Part shown: positions 29,316 through 38,233 of the stretch, piece by piece
Layout of the letters: the number at the start of each line of letters is the position of its first letter
Numbering within the stretch: position 1 is the stretch's first letter
Origin: DATAOG01 sp963782885
GTDB lineage: Bacteria > Pseudomonadota > Alphaproteobacteria > Geminicoccales > Geminicoccaceae
Direction: 5' to 3'
DNA length: 64,000 bases
Assembly (NCBI GenBank): GCA_963782885.1
Contig: CAWALL010000013.1
Location: 517,369-581,368 of the forward strand
Program-made: the position numbers and the translations under genes
The notes under the pieces: generated by a model
Told to the model about the DNA's origin: nothing
Seen by the model: only the letters and a program-made list of their open reading frames with translations
Database searches by the model: none

Positions 29316-30407
29316 TCAGAACAGGCGGAGCTGCCCCTTGTCAAGCACCGGGGGCTTGAACAGGTCGGTCCTGAGCAGCGAACGGGGCCGGTCGAGACCG
29401 AAGCGGCGCTTCGCCAGCGCGAACCGCTTGCCGATCAGCTCAGCGTAGGCGCCCTGGCCACGCATCCGCGAACCGAAGCTCGGATCGTTGAGCCTGCCAC
29501 CGCGGCACTGGCGGATCAGGGCGAGCACGTGCTGGGCCCGGAGCGGCGCATGCGCCTCGAGCCAGGCCGTGAACAGCTCCCTCAGCTCGTGCGGCAGGCG
29601 CAGCACGACGTAGCCCGCATAACTCGCGCCTGCCGCCGCGGCCGCCTCGAGCACGCCCTCGAGCTCGTGGTCGTTCAGCCCCGGGATGATCGGAGCGACC
29701 ATCACGCTCGTCGGCACGCCCGCCGCGCTGATGCTGCGCAACGCTTCCAGACGACGGTGCGGCGCCGCCGCCCGCGGCTCGAGGGTGCGGGCGAGCCGCG
29801 CATCGAGCGTCGTGATCGAGATCGCGACGCCCGCGAGGCCGTCCGCCGCCATGGGCGCCAGCAGGTCGAGATCGCGGGTCACGGCCGCGGATTTGGTCAC
29901 GATCGTGACCGGGTGCCGGCAGCGGCGGAGGACCTCGAGAATCGCGCGGGTGATCCCGAGCTTCCGCTCCTGCGGCTGGTAGGGATCGGTGTTGCTGCCG
30001 AGCGCGATCGGCTGGCAGCGATACCCGGGCTTCGCGAGCTCCCGCTCGAGCAGCGGCGCCGCGTCGAGCTTGGCGTATATCTTGGTTTCGAAATCGAGGC
30101 CCGGCGACAGCCCGAGGTAGGCGTGACTCGGGCGCGCATAGCAATAGATGCAGCCGTGCTCGCAGCCGCGATAAGGGTTGATCGACTGCTCGAAGGGAAT
30201 GTCCGGCGAGGCGTTGCGGACGATCACGCTCCGGCTGGCATCCGGCCGCACCTCGGTCGCCGGCGGCGGCGCTTCGGCGCGCAGCTCCGCAAGCGAACCC
30301 CAGCCATCGTCGAACGGGTCGAGCTCGGTGCTCTCGAACCGGACCTTGGGATTGAAGGTCGCACCCCGCCCTTTGCGCGGCCGGGCGGGCGGCAGCTCGC
30401 TGTCCAT
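29316..30407 (-). CDS. PA0069-family radical SAM protein
   Basis: A 363-residue radical SAM enzyme. The cluster motif NPYRGCEHGCIYCYARPSH provides CxxxCxxC for the [4Fe-4S]/SAM site near residue 85. Other family features are IALGSNTDPYQPQERK, VTIVTKSAAVTRDLDLL, ISITTLDARLARTLEPRAA and VMVAPIIPGLND. It belongs to the spore-photoproduct-lyase-like PA0069 group found in many Proteobacteria; the reaction is unknown. ATG 30407 was chosen because the next upstream starts run into another frame. Confidence 0.9.
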   Translation of the reverse strand: MDSELPPARPRKGRGATFNPKVRFESTELDPFDDGWGSLAELRAEAPPPATEVRPDASRSVIVRNASPDIPFEQSINPYRGCEHGCIYCYARPSHAYLGLSPGLDFETKIYAKLDAAPLLERELAKPGYRCQPIALGSNTDPYQPQERKLGITRAILEVLRRCRHPVTIVTKSAAVTRDLDLLAPMAADGLAGVAISITTLDARLARTLEPRAAAPHRRLEALRSISAAGVPTSVMVAPIIPGLNDHELEGVLEAAAAAGASYAGYVVLRLPHELRELFTAWLEAHAPLRAQHVLALIRQCRGGRLNDPSFGSRMRGQGAYAELIGKRFALAKRRFGLDRPRSLLRTDLFKPPVLDKGQLRLF

Positions 30408-30521
30408 GACGCCGAAGGCTACCCGGGCCCGCAGAACATAACAAGAACAAATTCGCCGATCGCTGGCATGTTCGGGGCCTGGTGCGGTAGGCTTGCCGCC
30501 ACCGCTGACAGGAGGCTAGGG

Positions 30522-32453
30522 ATGGCACGGGTCGCAGGCTACGGCTGTTGGGCATCACCGATCAGCGCCGATCTGGTCACCGCCGCCCAGGTCGGGCTGG
30601 CGCAGCCATGGCTCGATCGCGAGACCGCCTATTGGCTCGAGACCCGGCCCGAGGAGGGCGGCCGCACGGTCCTGGTGCGCCGGCCGCTCGAGGGCGCGGC
30701 CGCCGACCTGAGCCCGCCGCCCTTCAACGTCCGCACCCGGGTGCACGAATACGGCGGCGGCGCTTACGCGGTCCGGGACGGCATCGTCGTCGCGGTCAAC
30801 TTCGCCGACCAGCAGCTCTACCGTCTGCGGGACGAGGGCGGCGCGGCGCCGATCACGCCGGCCAGCGACCGCCGGCTGCGCTACGCCGATCTCGAGCTCG
30901 ACCCGCCCGGCCGGCGGCTACTCGCGGTCCGCGAAGACCATCGCGCCGGCGGCGAGGCGGTCAACAGCATCGTCGCGCTCGAGCTCGACGGGCACGACGA
31001 CCCGGGCCGGCAGCTGGTCGGCGGCCACGACTTCTTCAGCTCGCCCCGCCTCAGTCCCGACCGCCGGCAGCTCGCCTGGCTCAGCTGGGACCACCCGAAC
31101 ATGCCCTGGGACGGCACCGAGCTGTGGCTCGCCGAGATCGGGGACGATGCGCGCCTCAGCGCTCCCCGGCGGGTCGCGGGCGGCCCGCGGGAATCGATCG
31201 TGCAGCCCGCCTGGTCGCCCGACGGCCGGCTCCATTTCGCATCAGATCGGACGGGCTGGTGGAACCTGTACCGGCTGGGCGAAGCGGGCCCGATTCCCGA
31301 CTGCCCGATGTCTGCCGAATTTGCCGGCCCGGCCTGGACCTTCGGTGGCCGCTGGTACGGATTCCTGGGCACCGACACGATCCTCGCCTGCTTCACCGAG
31401 GCCGGGCGCTGGCATCTGGCGCGGATCGCGACCGCGACCGGCCAGCTGACGCGCCTGCCGCTGCCCTGCACCGAGCTCTCGGGGATCAGCATCGCCGGGG
31501 GACAGGCCGTGCTGCGCGCCGGGGCCCCGGATCGGCCGGTGGCGATCGTGCTGCTCGAGCCCTCGAGTGGGCAGCTGCGCGAGCTTCGCTCGGCAGGCCC
31601 GTTGCCGGTCGACCCGGTCTGGCTCGCCCGGCCCGAGGCGACCGAATTCCCGAGCGGGCCGGACCAGAGCGCGCATGCTCTGGTCTACCCGCCGACGAAC
31701 CCGGACTTTGCGGCGCCCGCCGGCGAGCGCCCGCCGCTGATCGTCAAGAGCCACGGCGGCCCGACCGGCAATACCTCGAGCGAGCTCAGGCTCTCGACCC
31801 AGTTCTGGACCTCCCGCGGCTTCGCGGTCTGCGACGTCGATTACGGCGGCAGCACCGGCTACGGCCGTGCCTACCGCGAGCGCCTGCTGGGCCGGTGGGG
31901 CGAGGTCGACGTCCAGGACTGCGTCAACGCCGCCCGCTTTCTGGTCGAGGCCGGCCGGGCAGACGCGCGCCGGCTCGCGATCACCGGCGGCAGCGCCGGC
32001 GGCTATACGACCCTGTGCGCGCTGACCTTCCACGATCTGTTCCGGGCCGGCGCCAGCCACTACGGCGTGAGCGACCTCGAGGCGCTGGCGCGCGACACCC
32101 ACAAGTTCGAGAGCCGCTACCTCGACCGCCTGATCGGGCCCTGGCCCGAGGCGCAGGCATTGTACCGGGCGCGCTCGCCGATCCAACACGTCGATCGCCT
32201 GTCCTGCCCGATCATCTTCTTCCAGGGGCTGGAGGACGCGGTCGTGCCGCCGAACCAGGCGGAGATGATGGTCGAGGCGCTGCGCCGGAAGGGGCTGCCG
32301 GTCGCCTATCTGACCTTCGAGGGCGAGCAGCACGGCTTTCGCAAGGCGGAGACCATCCGGCGCGTGCTGCTCGCCGAGCTTACCTTCTACGGTCGCGTGT
32401 TCGGCTTCACGCCGGCCGACGTCCTCCCCGACCTGGTGATCGAGAACCTCTAA
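30522..32453 (+). CDS. S9-family prolyl oligopeptidase-like peptidase
   Basis: A 643-residue protein. Its N-terminal beta-propeller contains repeats such as SPDRRQLAWLSWDHPNMPWDGTELW and WSPDGRLHFASDRTGWWNLY. The C-terminal alpha/beta hydrolase has KSHGGPTGNTSS, the nucleophile elbow ITGGSAGGYTTL, the aspartate in FFQGLEDAVVPPNQ and the histidine in GEQHGFRKAETI. This is the acyl-aminoacyl peptidase-like subfamily, probably cytoplasmic since no signal peptide is seen. ATG 30522 follows ggagg. It meets the esterase gene tail to tail with a 4-base overlap. Confidence 0.92.
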   Translation: MARVAGYGCWASPISADLVTAAQVGLAQPWLDRETAYWLETRPEEGGRTVLVRRPLEGAAADLSPPPFNVRTRVHEYGGGAYAVRDGIVVAVNFADQQLYRLRDEGGAAPITPASDRRLRYADLELDPPGRRLLAVREDHRAGGEAVNSIVALELDGHDDPGRQLVGGHDFFSSPRLSPDRRQLAWLSWDHPNMPWDGTELWLAEIGDDARLSAPRRVAGGPRESIVQPAWSPDGRLHFASDRTGWWNLYRLGEAGPIPDCPMSAEFAGPAWTFGGRWYGFLGTDTILACFTEAGRWHLARIATATGQLTRLPLPCTELSGISIAGGQAVLRAGAPDRPVAIVLLEPSSGQLRELRSAGPLPVDPVWLARPEATEFPSGPDQSAHALVYPPTNPDFAAPAGERPPLIVKSHGGPTGNTSSELRLSTQFWTSRGFAVCDVDYGGSTGYGRAYRERLLGRWGEVDVQDCVNAARFLVEAGRADARRLAITGGSAGGYTTLCALTFHDLFRAGASHYGVSDLEALARDTHKFESRYLDRLIGPWPEAQALYRARSPIQHVDRLSCPIIFFQGLEDAVVPPNQAEMMVEALRRKGLPVAYLTFEGEQHGFRKAETIRRVLLAELTFYGRVFGFTPADVLPDLVIENL

Positions 32454-33118
32454 CGAGCACCCTCGGGATCGGCGAATGCGGCGGCGAGGAAGGCGGCGCC
32501 GTGGGCGATGCCATCGGGATCGATGCCATGCCCGAGGCCGGCACGGATCGCCCATTGCACCGGCACCTCGGCCGCCTGCAGGCCCTGGATCGCGGCGTGC
32601 AAGGCCTGCACCGGCACGATCTCGTCGGCAGCGCCGTGGATCAGGAACACCGGCGGCCGGCTCGTCACCTCCGCCGCCAGACGCTCGGCGGCGAGCAGCG
32701 CGCCCGAATAGCCGAGCACGGCGGCCAGCGCCGGCGCCCGGCGGAGCGCCGCGTAAAGAGCGAGCATCGTGCCCTGGGAGAAGCCGACCAGCGCAAGCTG
32801 GCGCGCGCCGAGCCCGGCGTCCCCAAGTTCGGCATCGAGGAAGGCGTTCAACACCGGCAGGCTCCGCTGGACCCCGGCCAGCAGCGCCGCCGGCTGCCGA
32901 TCCCGGAGCGAGAACCACTGCCGGCCGAACGGCGCCATGTCGCAGGGCTCGGGCCCGTCGGGCGCGACGAAGGCCGCGTGCGGCAGGCGCTCCGCCAACC
33001 CGGGCGCCAGGCCGATCAGATCGTTGCCGTCGGCGCCGACGCCGTGCAGCAGGACCACGAGCTGGCGCGCCGGTCCTGGCCGGCGGGGTGGCAGGCGGGG
33101 GCCGGACAACAGCGCCAT
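32450..33118 (-). CDS. Phospholipase/carboxylesterase family alpha/beta hydrolase
   Basis: A 222-residue enzyme. LVVLLHGVGADGNDLIGLAP forms the oxyanion loop and FVAPDGPEPCDM follows. The nucleophile lies in LVGFSQGTMLAL (GFSQG), the aspartate in FLIHGAADEIVPV and the histidine in GLGHGIDPDGI. The family includes bacterial carboxylesterases and acyl-protein thioesterase relatives. ATG 33118 is preferred; an upstream in-frame ATG at 33151 would add 11 residues (MVADLSCEDCH). Confidence 0.88.
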   Translation of the reverse strand: MALLSGPRLPPRRPGPARQLVVLLHGVGADGNDLIGLAPGLAERLPHAAFVAPDGPEPCDMAPFGRQWFSLRDRQPAALLAGVQRSLPVLNAFLDAELGDAGLGARQLALVGFSQGTMLALYAALRRAPALAAVLGYSGALLAAERLAAEVTSRPPVFLIHGAADEIVPVQALHAAIQGLQAAEVPVQWAIRAGLGHGIDPDGIAHGAAFLAAAFADPEGAR

Positions 33119-33238
33119 ATGGCAGTCCTCGCAAGATAAATCCGCGACCATACATAGCTTGCCAAGCGGCGCGCGCGCGACCATGTTCGGCCCGCCTGAT
33201 CCTTGCAGCCCCGGTCCGCACCGACGCTACGACACTTC

Positions 33239-34150
33239 ATGCTCAAAGGCGCTGACTTCCTGCCGCTGCCCGAGCCGGGTGATCAGCCCACGGTCACGCG
33301 CTTCGCGCCGAGCCCGTCCGGCTACCTCCATCTAGGCCATGCGTATGCCGCCCTGGTCGCCTGGGAATCGGCGCGGGCCGCCGGCGGCAAGTTCCTGCTG
33401 CGGATCGAGGACATCGACCGGGCGCGCTGCCGGCCCGAGTTCGAGCAGGGCATCCTCGAGGACCTGCGCTGGCTGGGGCTCGACTGGGACGGCCGGCCGG
33501 TCCGGCAGTCGGAGCGCATGGCGCTCTACGACCAGGCGCTCGACCGGCTCGACCGTCTGGGCGTCCTCTACCCCTGCTTCTGCACCCGGCGGCGCATCCG
33601 GGCCGAGATCGCCCATGCCGCGCAGGCCCCGCACGGTCCGGCCGGCGAGGCGGTCTACCCCGGCATCTGCCGCAGCCTGAGCGGGGCCGAGCGGCGCCTG
33701 CGGATCGCCGGCGACGAGCCGTTCGCGCTCCGGCTCGACGTCGGGCGCGCGCTCGAGCTGACCGGCCCGCTCACCTGGTACGACCTGCGCGCCGGGGCGA
33801 TCGAGGCGCAGCCCGAACTGCTCGGCGACGTGGTCCTAGCGCGCAAGGACGTGCCGGGCAGCTATCATCTGGCGGTCACGCTGGACGACGCGGCGCAGGC
33901 AGTGACGCTCGTCACCCGGGGCGAGGATCTGTTCCACGCCACCCACATCCACCGGCTCCTGCAGGCGCTGCTCGGTCTGTCGCAGCCGCGCTACTACCAC
34001 CACAACCTGATCGCCGACTCGACCGGGCTCCGGCTCGCCAAGCGCAATCGTGCGGTCACCCTGCGCACGCTCCGGCAGTCTGGCCGCAGGCCCGAGGAGA
34101 TCTGGGCCCTGCTCGGCCTGCCGGAGCCGGCGCCGGCAACGGCGGGATGA
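33239..34150 (+). CDS. gluQRS: Glutamyl-Q tRNA(Asp) synthetase
   Basis: A 303-residue truncated glutamyl-tRNA synthetase. The catalytic half is present: TRFAPSPSGYLHLGHAYAAL (HIGH-type motif), RIEDIDRARCRPEFEQ, YPCFCTRRRIRAEI with the zinc-region cysteines, RGEDLFHATHIHRLLQALL, and LAKRNRAVTL (KMSKS-equivalent). The anticodon-binding half is missing, as expected. GluQRS attaches glutamate to queuosine in tRNA-Asp. It overlaps the next gene by ATGA. Confidence 0.93.
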   Translation: MLKGADFLPLPEPGDQPTVTRFAPSPSGYLHLGHAYAALVAWESARAAGGKFLLRIEDIDRARCRPEFEQGILEDLRWLGLDWDGRPVRQSERMALYDQALDRLDRLGVLYPCFCTRRRIRAEIAHAAQAPHGPAGEAVYPGICRSLSGAERRLRIAGDEPFALRLDVGRALELTGPLTWYDLRAGAIEAQPELLGDVVLARKDVPGSYHLAVTLDDAAQAVTLVTRGEDLFHATHIHRLLQALLGLSQPRYYHHNLIADSTGLRLAKRNRAVTLRTLRQSGRRPEEIWALLGLPEPAPATAG

Positions 34151-35100
34151 CCGGCGCGGCGATCCGGGCGGTCGTGCTCCTGATCGTCGGCCTCAGCATG
34201 CTGGCGTGCAGCACGACGTCCTCGGACCCGCTCGGCGAAAGCTCGAGCGTGCCCCGCCGGGAGTGGCTGCCGGACGGCGCGCGGCGGGCGGTGATCCTGG
34301 CGGTGCACGGCTTCAACGACTACAGCAACGCCTTCGCTGATTTCGGCACCTACGCCGCGAGCCACGGGGTCGCAGTCTACGCCTACGATCAGAACGGCTT
34401 CGGCGCCAATCCCGACGCCGGCCGCTGGCCCGGCATCGCGACCCTGGTCGGCGACCTGCGCCGGGAGCGGACCCGGATCGCAAAGCTCTACCCGGACCAG
34501 CCGGTCTATCTGCTCGGCGAGAGCATGGGCGCCGCGGTCCTGATCGCCGCGGTCGCCGAGGGCGTTCCGCTCGATGCCGCCGGCATGATCATGACCGCGC
34601 CCGCGGTCTGGGGCGGCGATCAGCTGAACCCGTTCTATCGCGCGGTGCTCTGGCTCGCGGACCACGTGGCCCCGGGGCTCAAGCTGACCGGCGAGAGCCT
34701 GGGCGTGCTGGCGTCGGATAACTTGGACATGCTGCGCGCGCTCGGGGCCGATCCCTTGTTCATCAAGGCGACCCGGGTCGATGCGATCGCCGGCCTGGTC
34801 CGGCTGATGGATCTCGCCTATGCCGCCGCACCCGGGGTGCCGGGGCCGCTCCTGATCCTGGGCGGCGCCCGCGACGAGATCGTGCCGCCCACGGCGCACA
34901 CCGCGATGGTCGGGCGCCTGACCGCCGACCCCTGCACCGAGGTCGTGTACCAGAACGGCTGGCATCTCCTGCTGCGCGACCTCGAGCGCAAGGTGGTCTG
35001 GGACGACATCCTTGCCTGGATCGACGGCCAGCCGCTGCCGTCGGGCCTCGCCAAGGCCTGCGGCGATTCGGTCAACGTGGCCGCTGCAAAGCGCGAGTGA
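34147..35100 (+). CDS. Predicted lipoprotein alpha/beta hydrolase (monoacylglycerol-lipase-like)
   Basis: A 317-residue protein. Its signal peptide ends in the lipobox LSMLAC (Cys near residue 21), so it is probably lipid-anchored. The hydrolase domain has AVHGFNDYSNAFADFG, YAYDQNGFGANPDAGRW, the nucleophile elbow LLGESMGAAV, the aspartate in ILGGARDEIVPP and the histidine in NGWHLLLRD. This is the serine aminopeptidase S33/lysophospholipase group. Its start overlaps the gluQRS stop, and its end overlaps the convergent oxidoreductase gene by 29 bases. Confidence 0.88.
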   Translation: MTGAAIRAVVLLIVGLSMLACSTTSSDPLGESSSVPRREWLPDGARRAVILAVHGFNDYSNAFADFGTYAASHGVAVYAYDQNGFGANPDAGRWPGIATLVGDLRRERTRIAKLYPDQPVYLLGESMGAAVLIAAVAEGVPLDAAGMIMTAPAVWGGDQLNPFYRAVLWLADHVAPGLKLTGESLGVLASDNLDMLRALGADPLFIKATRVDAIAGLVRLMDLAYAAAPGVPGPLLILGGARDEIVPPTAHTAMVGRLTADPCTEVVYQNGWHLLLRDLERKVVWDDILAWIDGQPLPSGLAKACGDSVNVAAAKRE

Positions 35101-36013
35101 TCCGAAGCGCGCTGTCGAGGGCGAGGCGGCCGTCCGCGCCCGACACGGCGACCGCCCGCTCGCCGCGGACCGCGGCCAGGAACGCCTCGATCTCGAGCCG
35201 GAGCGGATCGTTGGCCTCGAACCGGCGCCGCTCCAGCCGCACGTCCGGCACGCCCGGGAACATTTCTCCCGAGCCCTTGCGCGCGATCGTCGCCTCGCCC
35301 GCCTGGAAGTCGATCGAGACGTAGGCGTCCCTCTGGAACAGCCGCATCCTCCGCTCGCTCTTGAGGCTGACCCGGCTCGCGGTGACGTTGACCACGCAGC
35401 CGCCCTCGAAATGCAGCCTGGCGTTCGCAATGTCGTCCTCGACCGAGAGGACCGGCACGCCGACCGCGTCGATGCGCGCCAACGGCCGCCCGACCAGCTG
35501 CTGGATCAGATCGATGTCGTGGATCATCAGGTCGAGCACGACGTCGACATCGGTGCCGCGCGGTTGGAACGGCGCCAGCCGGTGCGACTCGATGAACAGC
35601 GGCTCCTTCAGGACGTCGGCAAGCGCCAGGACCGCGGCGTTGAACCGCTCGAGATGCCCGATCTGAAGCACCACCCCGCGCGCGGCCGCGAGCGCGATCA
35701 ACGCGTCTGCCTCCTCGAGCGTCGCCGCGAGCGGTTTCTCGAGCAGGACGTGCAGACCGCCGTCCAGGAGCTGGCGCGCGACCCGGAAATGGGCCCGGGT
35801 CGGCACGACCACGCTCGCGGCCTCAACGCGGCCTACGAGATCACCGGGATCGTCAAGCGCCTCAGCCCCGAGCCGCGCACCGAGTGCACGTGCCCGCTCG
35901 GGCTCGCAGTCGACCACCGCCACGAGCTCCGCCCCGGCGAGCGCCGCGTATTTCTCGGCATGATACCGGCCGAAATGGCCGCAGCCGACCACCGCTGTCC
36001 GAACCGGCGTCAT
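35072..36013 (-). CDS. Gfo/Idh/MocA family oxidoreductase
   Basis: A 313-residue NAD(P)-dependent sugar-dehydrogenase-like protein. The Rossmann motif VVGCGHFGRYHAEKYA opens it and LLEKPLAATLEEADALI carries the conserved EKP. IGHLERFNAAV and LDLMIHDIDLIQQLVG contain the catalytic His/Asp region. Substrates in this family include sugars, inositols and nucleotide sugars; none can be chosen. ATG 36013 places the Rossmann motif at residue 8. It stands apart from the ecm gene by 83 bases on the same strand. Confidence 0.85.
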   Translation of the reverse strand: MTPVRTAVVGCGHFGRYHAEKYAALAGAELVAVVDCEPERARALGARLGAEALDDPGDLVGRVEAASVVVPTRAHFRVARQLLDGGLHVLLEKPLAATLEEADALIALAAARGVVLQIGHLERFNAAVLALADVLKEPLFIESHRLAPFQPRGTDVDVVLDLMIHDIDLIQQLVGRPLARIDAVGVPVLSVEDDIANARLHFEGGCVVNVTASRVSLKSERRMRLFQRDAYVSIDFQAGEATIARKGSGEMFPGVPDVRLERRRFEANDPLRLEIEAFLAAVRGERAVAVSGADGRLALDSALRITRALQRPR

Positions 36014-36096
36014 CGAGGCGGGCGTTCCGAAAGTCGTAAGGAGCTCGGGACAGCCTGCCACCGGCTGCAAGGCGCGGGCAAGAACTGAAAGCCGGA

Positions 36097-38118
36097 TCAG
36101 GCCGGCTGCAGAACGGCGGGCTGGCTTTGCTCGAGCAGGCCGACGATCACGGCCATGACCCTGACGAGCTGAAAGTCCTTCGGCGTGAAGACGCGCGCCA
36201 CGCCCTCCGCCAGCAGAGCCGCTGCGTCCGCGGGCGGGATGATGCCGCCGACCACGACTGGAACGTCGGAAAGGCCCTCGGCGCGCAGCCTGGCCAGGAC
36301 TTCGGCGACCTGCGCCCGGTGCGAGCCCGAGAGGATCGAGAGCCCGACCACGTGCACGCCTTCTTCAAGCGCTGCGGCCGCGATCCGGGCGGGCGTTAGC
36401 CGGATGCCGTCGTAGACCACCTCGAAGCCGGCATCGCGCGCCGCGACCGCGATTTGCTCGGCGCCGTTGGAATGGCCATCGAGCCCGGGCTTGCCGACCA
36501 GCATCTTGGGTCGCCGCCCGTTGGTTCTCGCGATCGCCTCGACCCGGACGCGGAGCGCCGCCCACTCCTCGGCGCCGGCGGTCGGGGCGCTCGCGCCGCT
36601 CACGCCGGTCGGCGCGCGATACTCGCCGAACAGCTCGCGCAGGGTCTGCGCCCACTCGCCGGTCGTGACCCCGGTGCGGGCACAGGCGATCGAGGGCTCC
36701 ATCACGTTCCGCCCCTCAGCGGCGGCCTGGCGCAGCTCATCCAGAGCCCTGGCGACGGCGCACCGGTTGCGGGCGGCGCGATGGGCCTCGAGGCGCCCGA
36801 TCTGCTCCGCCTCGGCGCGGGCATCGACCGCGAGGAAGCCGCCGTCGGCGCCGGTCGCGAGCGGCGAGGGCGCGCTGTCGGTGAAGCAGTTGACGCCTAC
36901 GACCTTCTGCCCGCCGGCGGCGATCGCGGCGAGCCTGGCCCGATTGCTCTCGACCAGGCGCTGCTTGATGTCGCCGGCTTCGACCGCGGCGAGCGCGCCG
37001 CCCAAGCCGTCGAGCCGCTCGAGCTCGGCGCGCGCTTCGGCTTTCAGCGCCTCGACCTTGGCCGCGATCACGGGCGAGCCGTCGAACAGGTCCTCGTACT
37101 CGAGCAGATCGGTCTCATAGGCGAGAATTTGTTGCATCCGGAGGCTCCACTGCTGGTCCCATGGACGCGGCAGGCCCAGCGCCTCGTTCCAGGCCGGCAG
37201 CTGGACCGCGCGGGCGCGCGCCGACTTGGAGAGCACGACCGCGAGCGTCTCGAGCAGGATGCGGTAGACGTTGTTCTCGGGCTGCGGTTCGGTCAGGCCC
37301 AGCGAGTTGACCTGGACGCCGTAACGAAAGCGGCGGAGTGCCGGCTCCTCGACGCCGTAGCGAGCCCGCGTGATCTCGTCCCAGAGCTCGCCGAAGGCGC
37401 GCAGTTTGCACATCTCGGTGACGAACCGGAGCCCGGCGTTGACGAAAAAGCTGATCCGGCCGACCACCCGCGGCAGGTCGGCCGCGGGCACTTGGCCGCC
37501 TTCGATGACCGCGTCCAGAACCGCGATCGCCGCGGCGAGCGCGTAGGCCAGCTCCTGCACCGGCGTGGCACCCGCCTCCTGCAGGTGGTAGGAGCAGACG
37601 TTGATCGGGTTCCAGGCCGGCAGCTCGCGGTAGGTGAACGCGATCACGTCGGCGGTCAGCTTGAGCGAGGGCCGCGGCGGGAAGATGAAGGTGCCGCGCG
37701 ACAGATATTCCTTGATCAGGTCGTTCTGCACGGTGCCGGTGAGCTTGTCGCGCCCGGCGCCCTGGCGCTCCGCGACCACGATGTAGAGCGCGAGCAGCCA
37801 GGGCGCGGTCGCGTTGATGGTCATCGAGGTGTTCATCTGCTCGAGCGGGATGCCCTCGAACAGCGTCAGCATGTCCGGCAGCGCGCAGACCGGCACGCCC
37901 ACCCGGCCGACCTCGCCCGCCGCCAGCGGATGGTCGCTGTCGTAGCCGGTCTGGGTCGGCAGATCGAAGGCGACCGAGAGCCCGGTCTGGCCGCGCGCCA
38001 GATTGGCCCGGTAGAGCGCGTTGCTGTCGGCGGCCGAGCTGTGGCCGGCATAGGTCCGGAACAGCCAGGGCCGGTCGCGACGCACGGGCCGGTCGCAAGA
38101 CGTTTCGGTCAGAGCCAT
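36097..38118 (-). CDS. ecm: Ethylmalonyl-CoA mutase
   Basis: A 673-residue adenosylcobalamin enzyme that isomerises (2R)-ethylmalonyl-CoA to (2S)-methylsuccinyl-CoA. The mutase barrel includes LFRTYAGHSSAADSNALYR, TGLSVAFDLPTQTGYDSDHP, EQMNTSMTINATAPWLLALY, GTVQNDLIKEYLSRGTFIFP and the B12-binding domain GKPGLDGHSNGAEQIAVAA (DxHxxG) with VVGLSILSGSH. General family features resemble methylmalonyl-CoA mutase. Its position divergent from ccr and near mcd, and the single-subunit ~670-residue form, favour Ecm. ATG 38118 is used; a further ATG at 38148 is possible. Confidence 0.9.
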   Translation of the reverse strand: MALTETSCDRPVRRDRPWLFRTYAGHSSAADSNALYRANLARGQTGLSVAFDLPTQTGYDSDHPLAAGEVGRVGVPVCALPDMLTLFEGIPLEQMNTSMTINATAPWLLALYIVVAERQGAGRDKLTGTVQNDLIKEYLSRGTFIFPPRPSLKLTADVIAFTYRELPAWNPINVCSYHLQEAGATPVQELAYALAAAIAVLDAVIEGGQVPAADLPRVVGRISFFVNAGLRFVTEMCKLRAFGELWDEITRARYGVEEPALRRFRYGVQVNSLGLTEPQPENNVYRILLETLAVVLSKSARARAVQLPAWNEALGLPRPWDQQWSLRMQQILAYETDLLEYEDLFDGSPVIAAKVEALKAEARAELERLDGLGGALAAVEAGDIKQRLVESNRARLAAIAAGGQKVVGVNCFTDSAPSPLATGADGGFLAVDARAEAEQIGRLEAHRAARNRCAVARALDELRQAAAEGRNVMEPSIACARTGVTTGEWAQTLRELFGEYRAPTGVSGASAPTAGAEEWAALRVRVEAIARTNGRRPKMLVGKPGLDGHSNGAEQIAVAARDAGFEVVYDGIRLTPARIAAAALEEGVHVVGLSILSGSHRAQVAEVLARLRAEGLSDVPVVVGGIIPPADAAALLAEGVARVFTPKDFQLVRVMAVIVGLLEQSQPAVLQPA

Positions 38119-38153
38119 GGCGTGGTCCCCAGCTGGAACGTAACCCATCCGGC

Positions 38154-38165
38154 GATGTTAACATC
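38154..38165. promoter_or_regulatory. Palindrome GATGTTAACATC upstream of ecm
   Basis: A perfect 12-bp palindrome 36 bases upstream of the ecm start and inside the 115-bp ecm/ccr divergent region. Its core TGTTAACA resembles the arms of the neighbouring palindrome, so both may be sites for the same regulator. Confidence 0.5.
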
Positions 38166-38177
38166 TAAAGCTGTTCA

Positions 38178-38209
38178 GTGTTGACAGTCAACACCTCATC
38201 ACCTAGCGT
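38178..38209. promoter_or_regulatory. Shared operator-promoter of the ecm/ccr divergent pair
   Basis: GTGTTGAC-A-GTCAACAC (38178-38194) is a perfect 8+1+8 palindrome. It supplies a TTGACA hexamer (38181-38186) to the ccr strand, 17 bases from TAGCGT. On the ecm strand it supplies TTGACT, 17 bases from TTAGAT. The -10 matches are weak. A protein on this palindrome would cover both -35 elements, the usual geometry of a repressor controlling two divergent promoters. Confidence 0.55.
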
Positions 38210-38233
38210 AACGGGATCAGAGAGGACTTGGTG

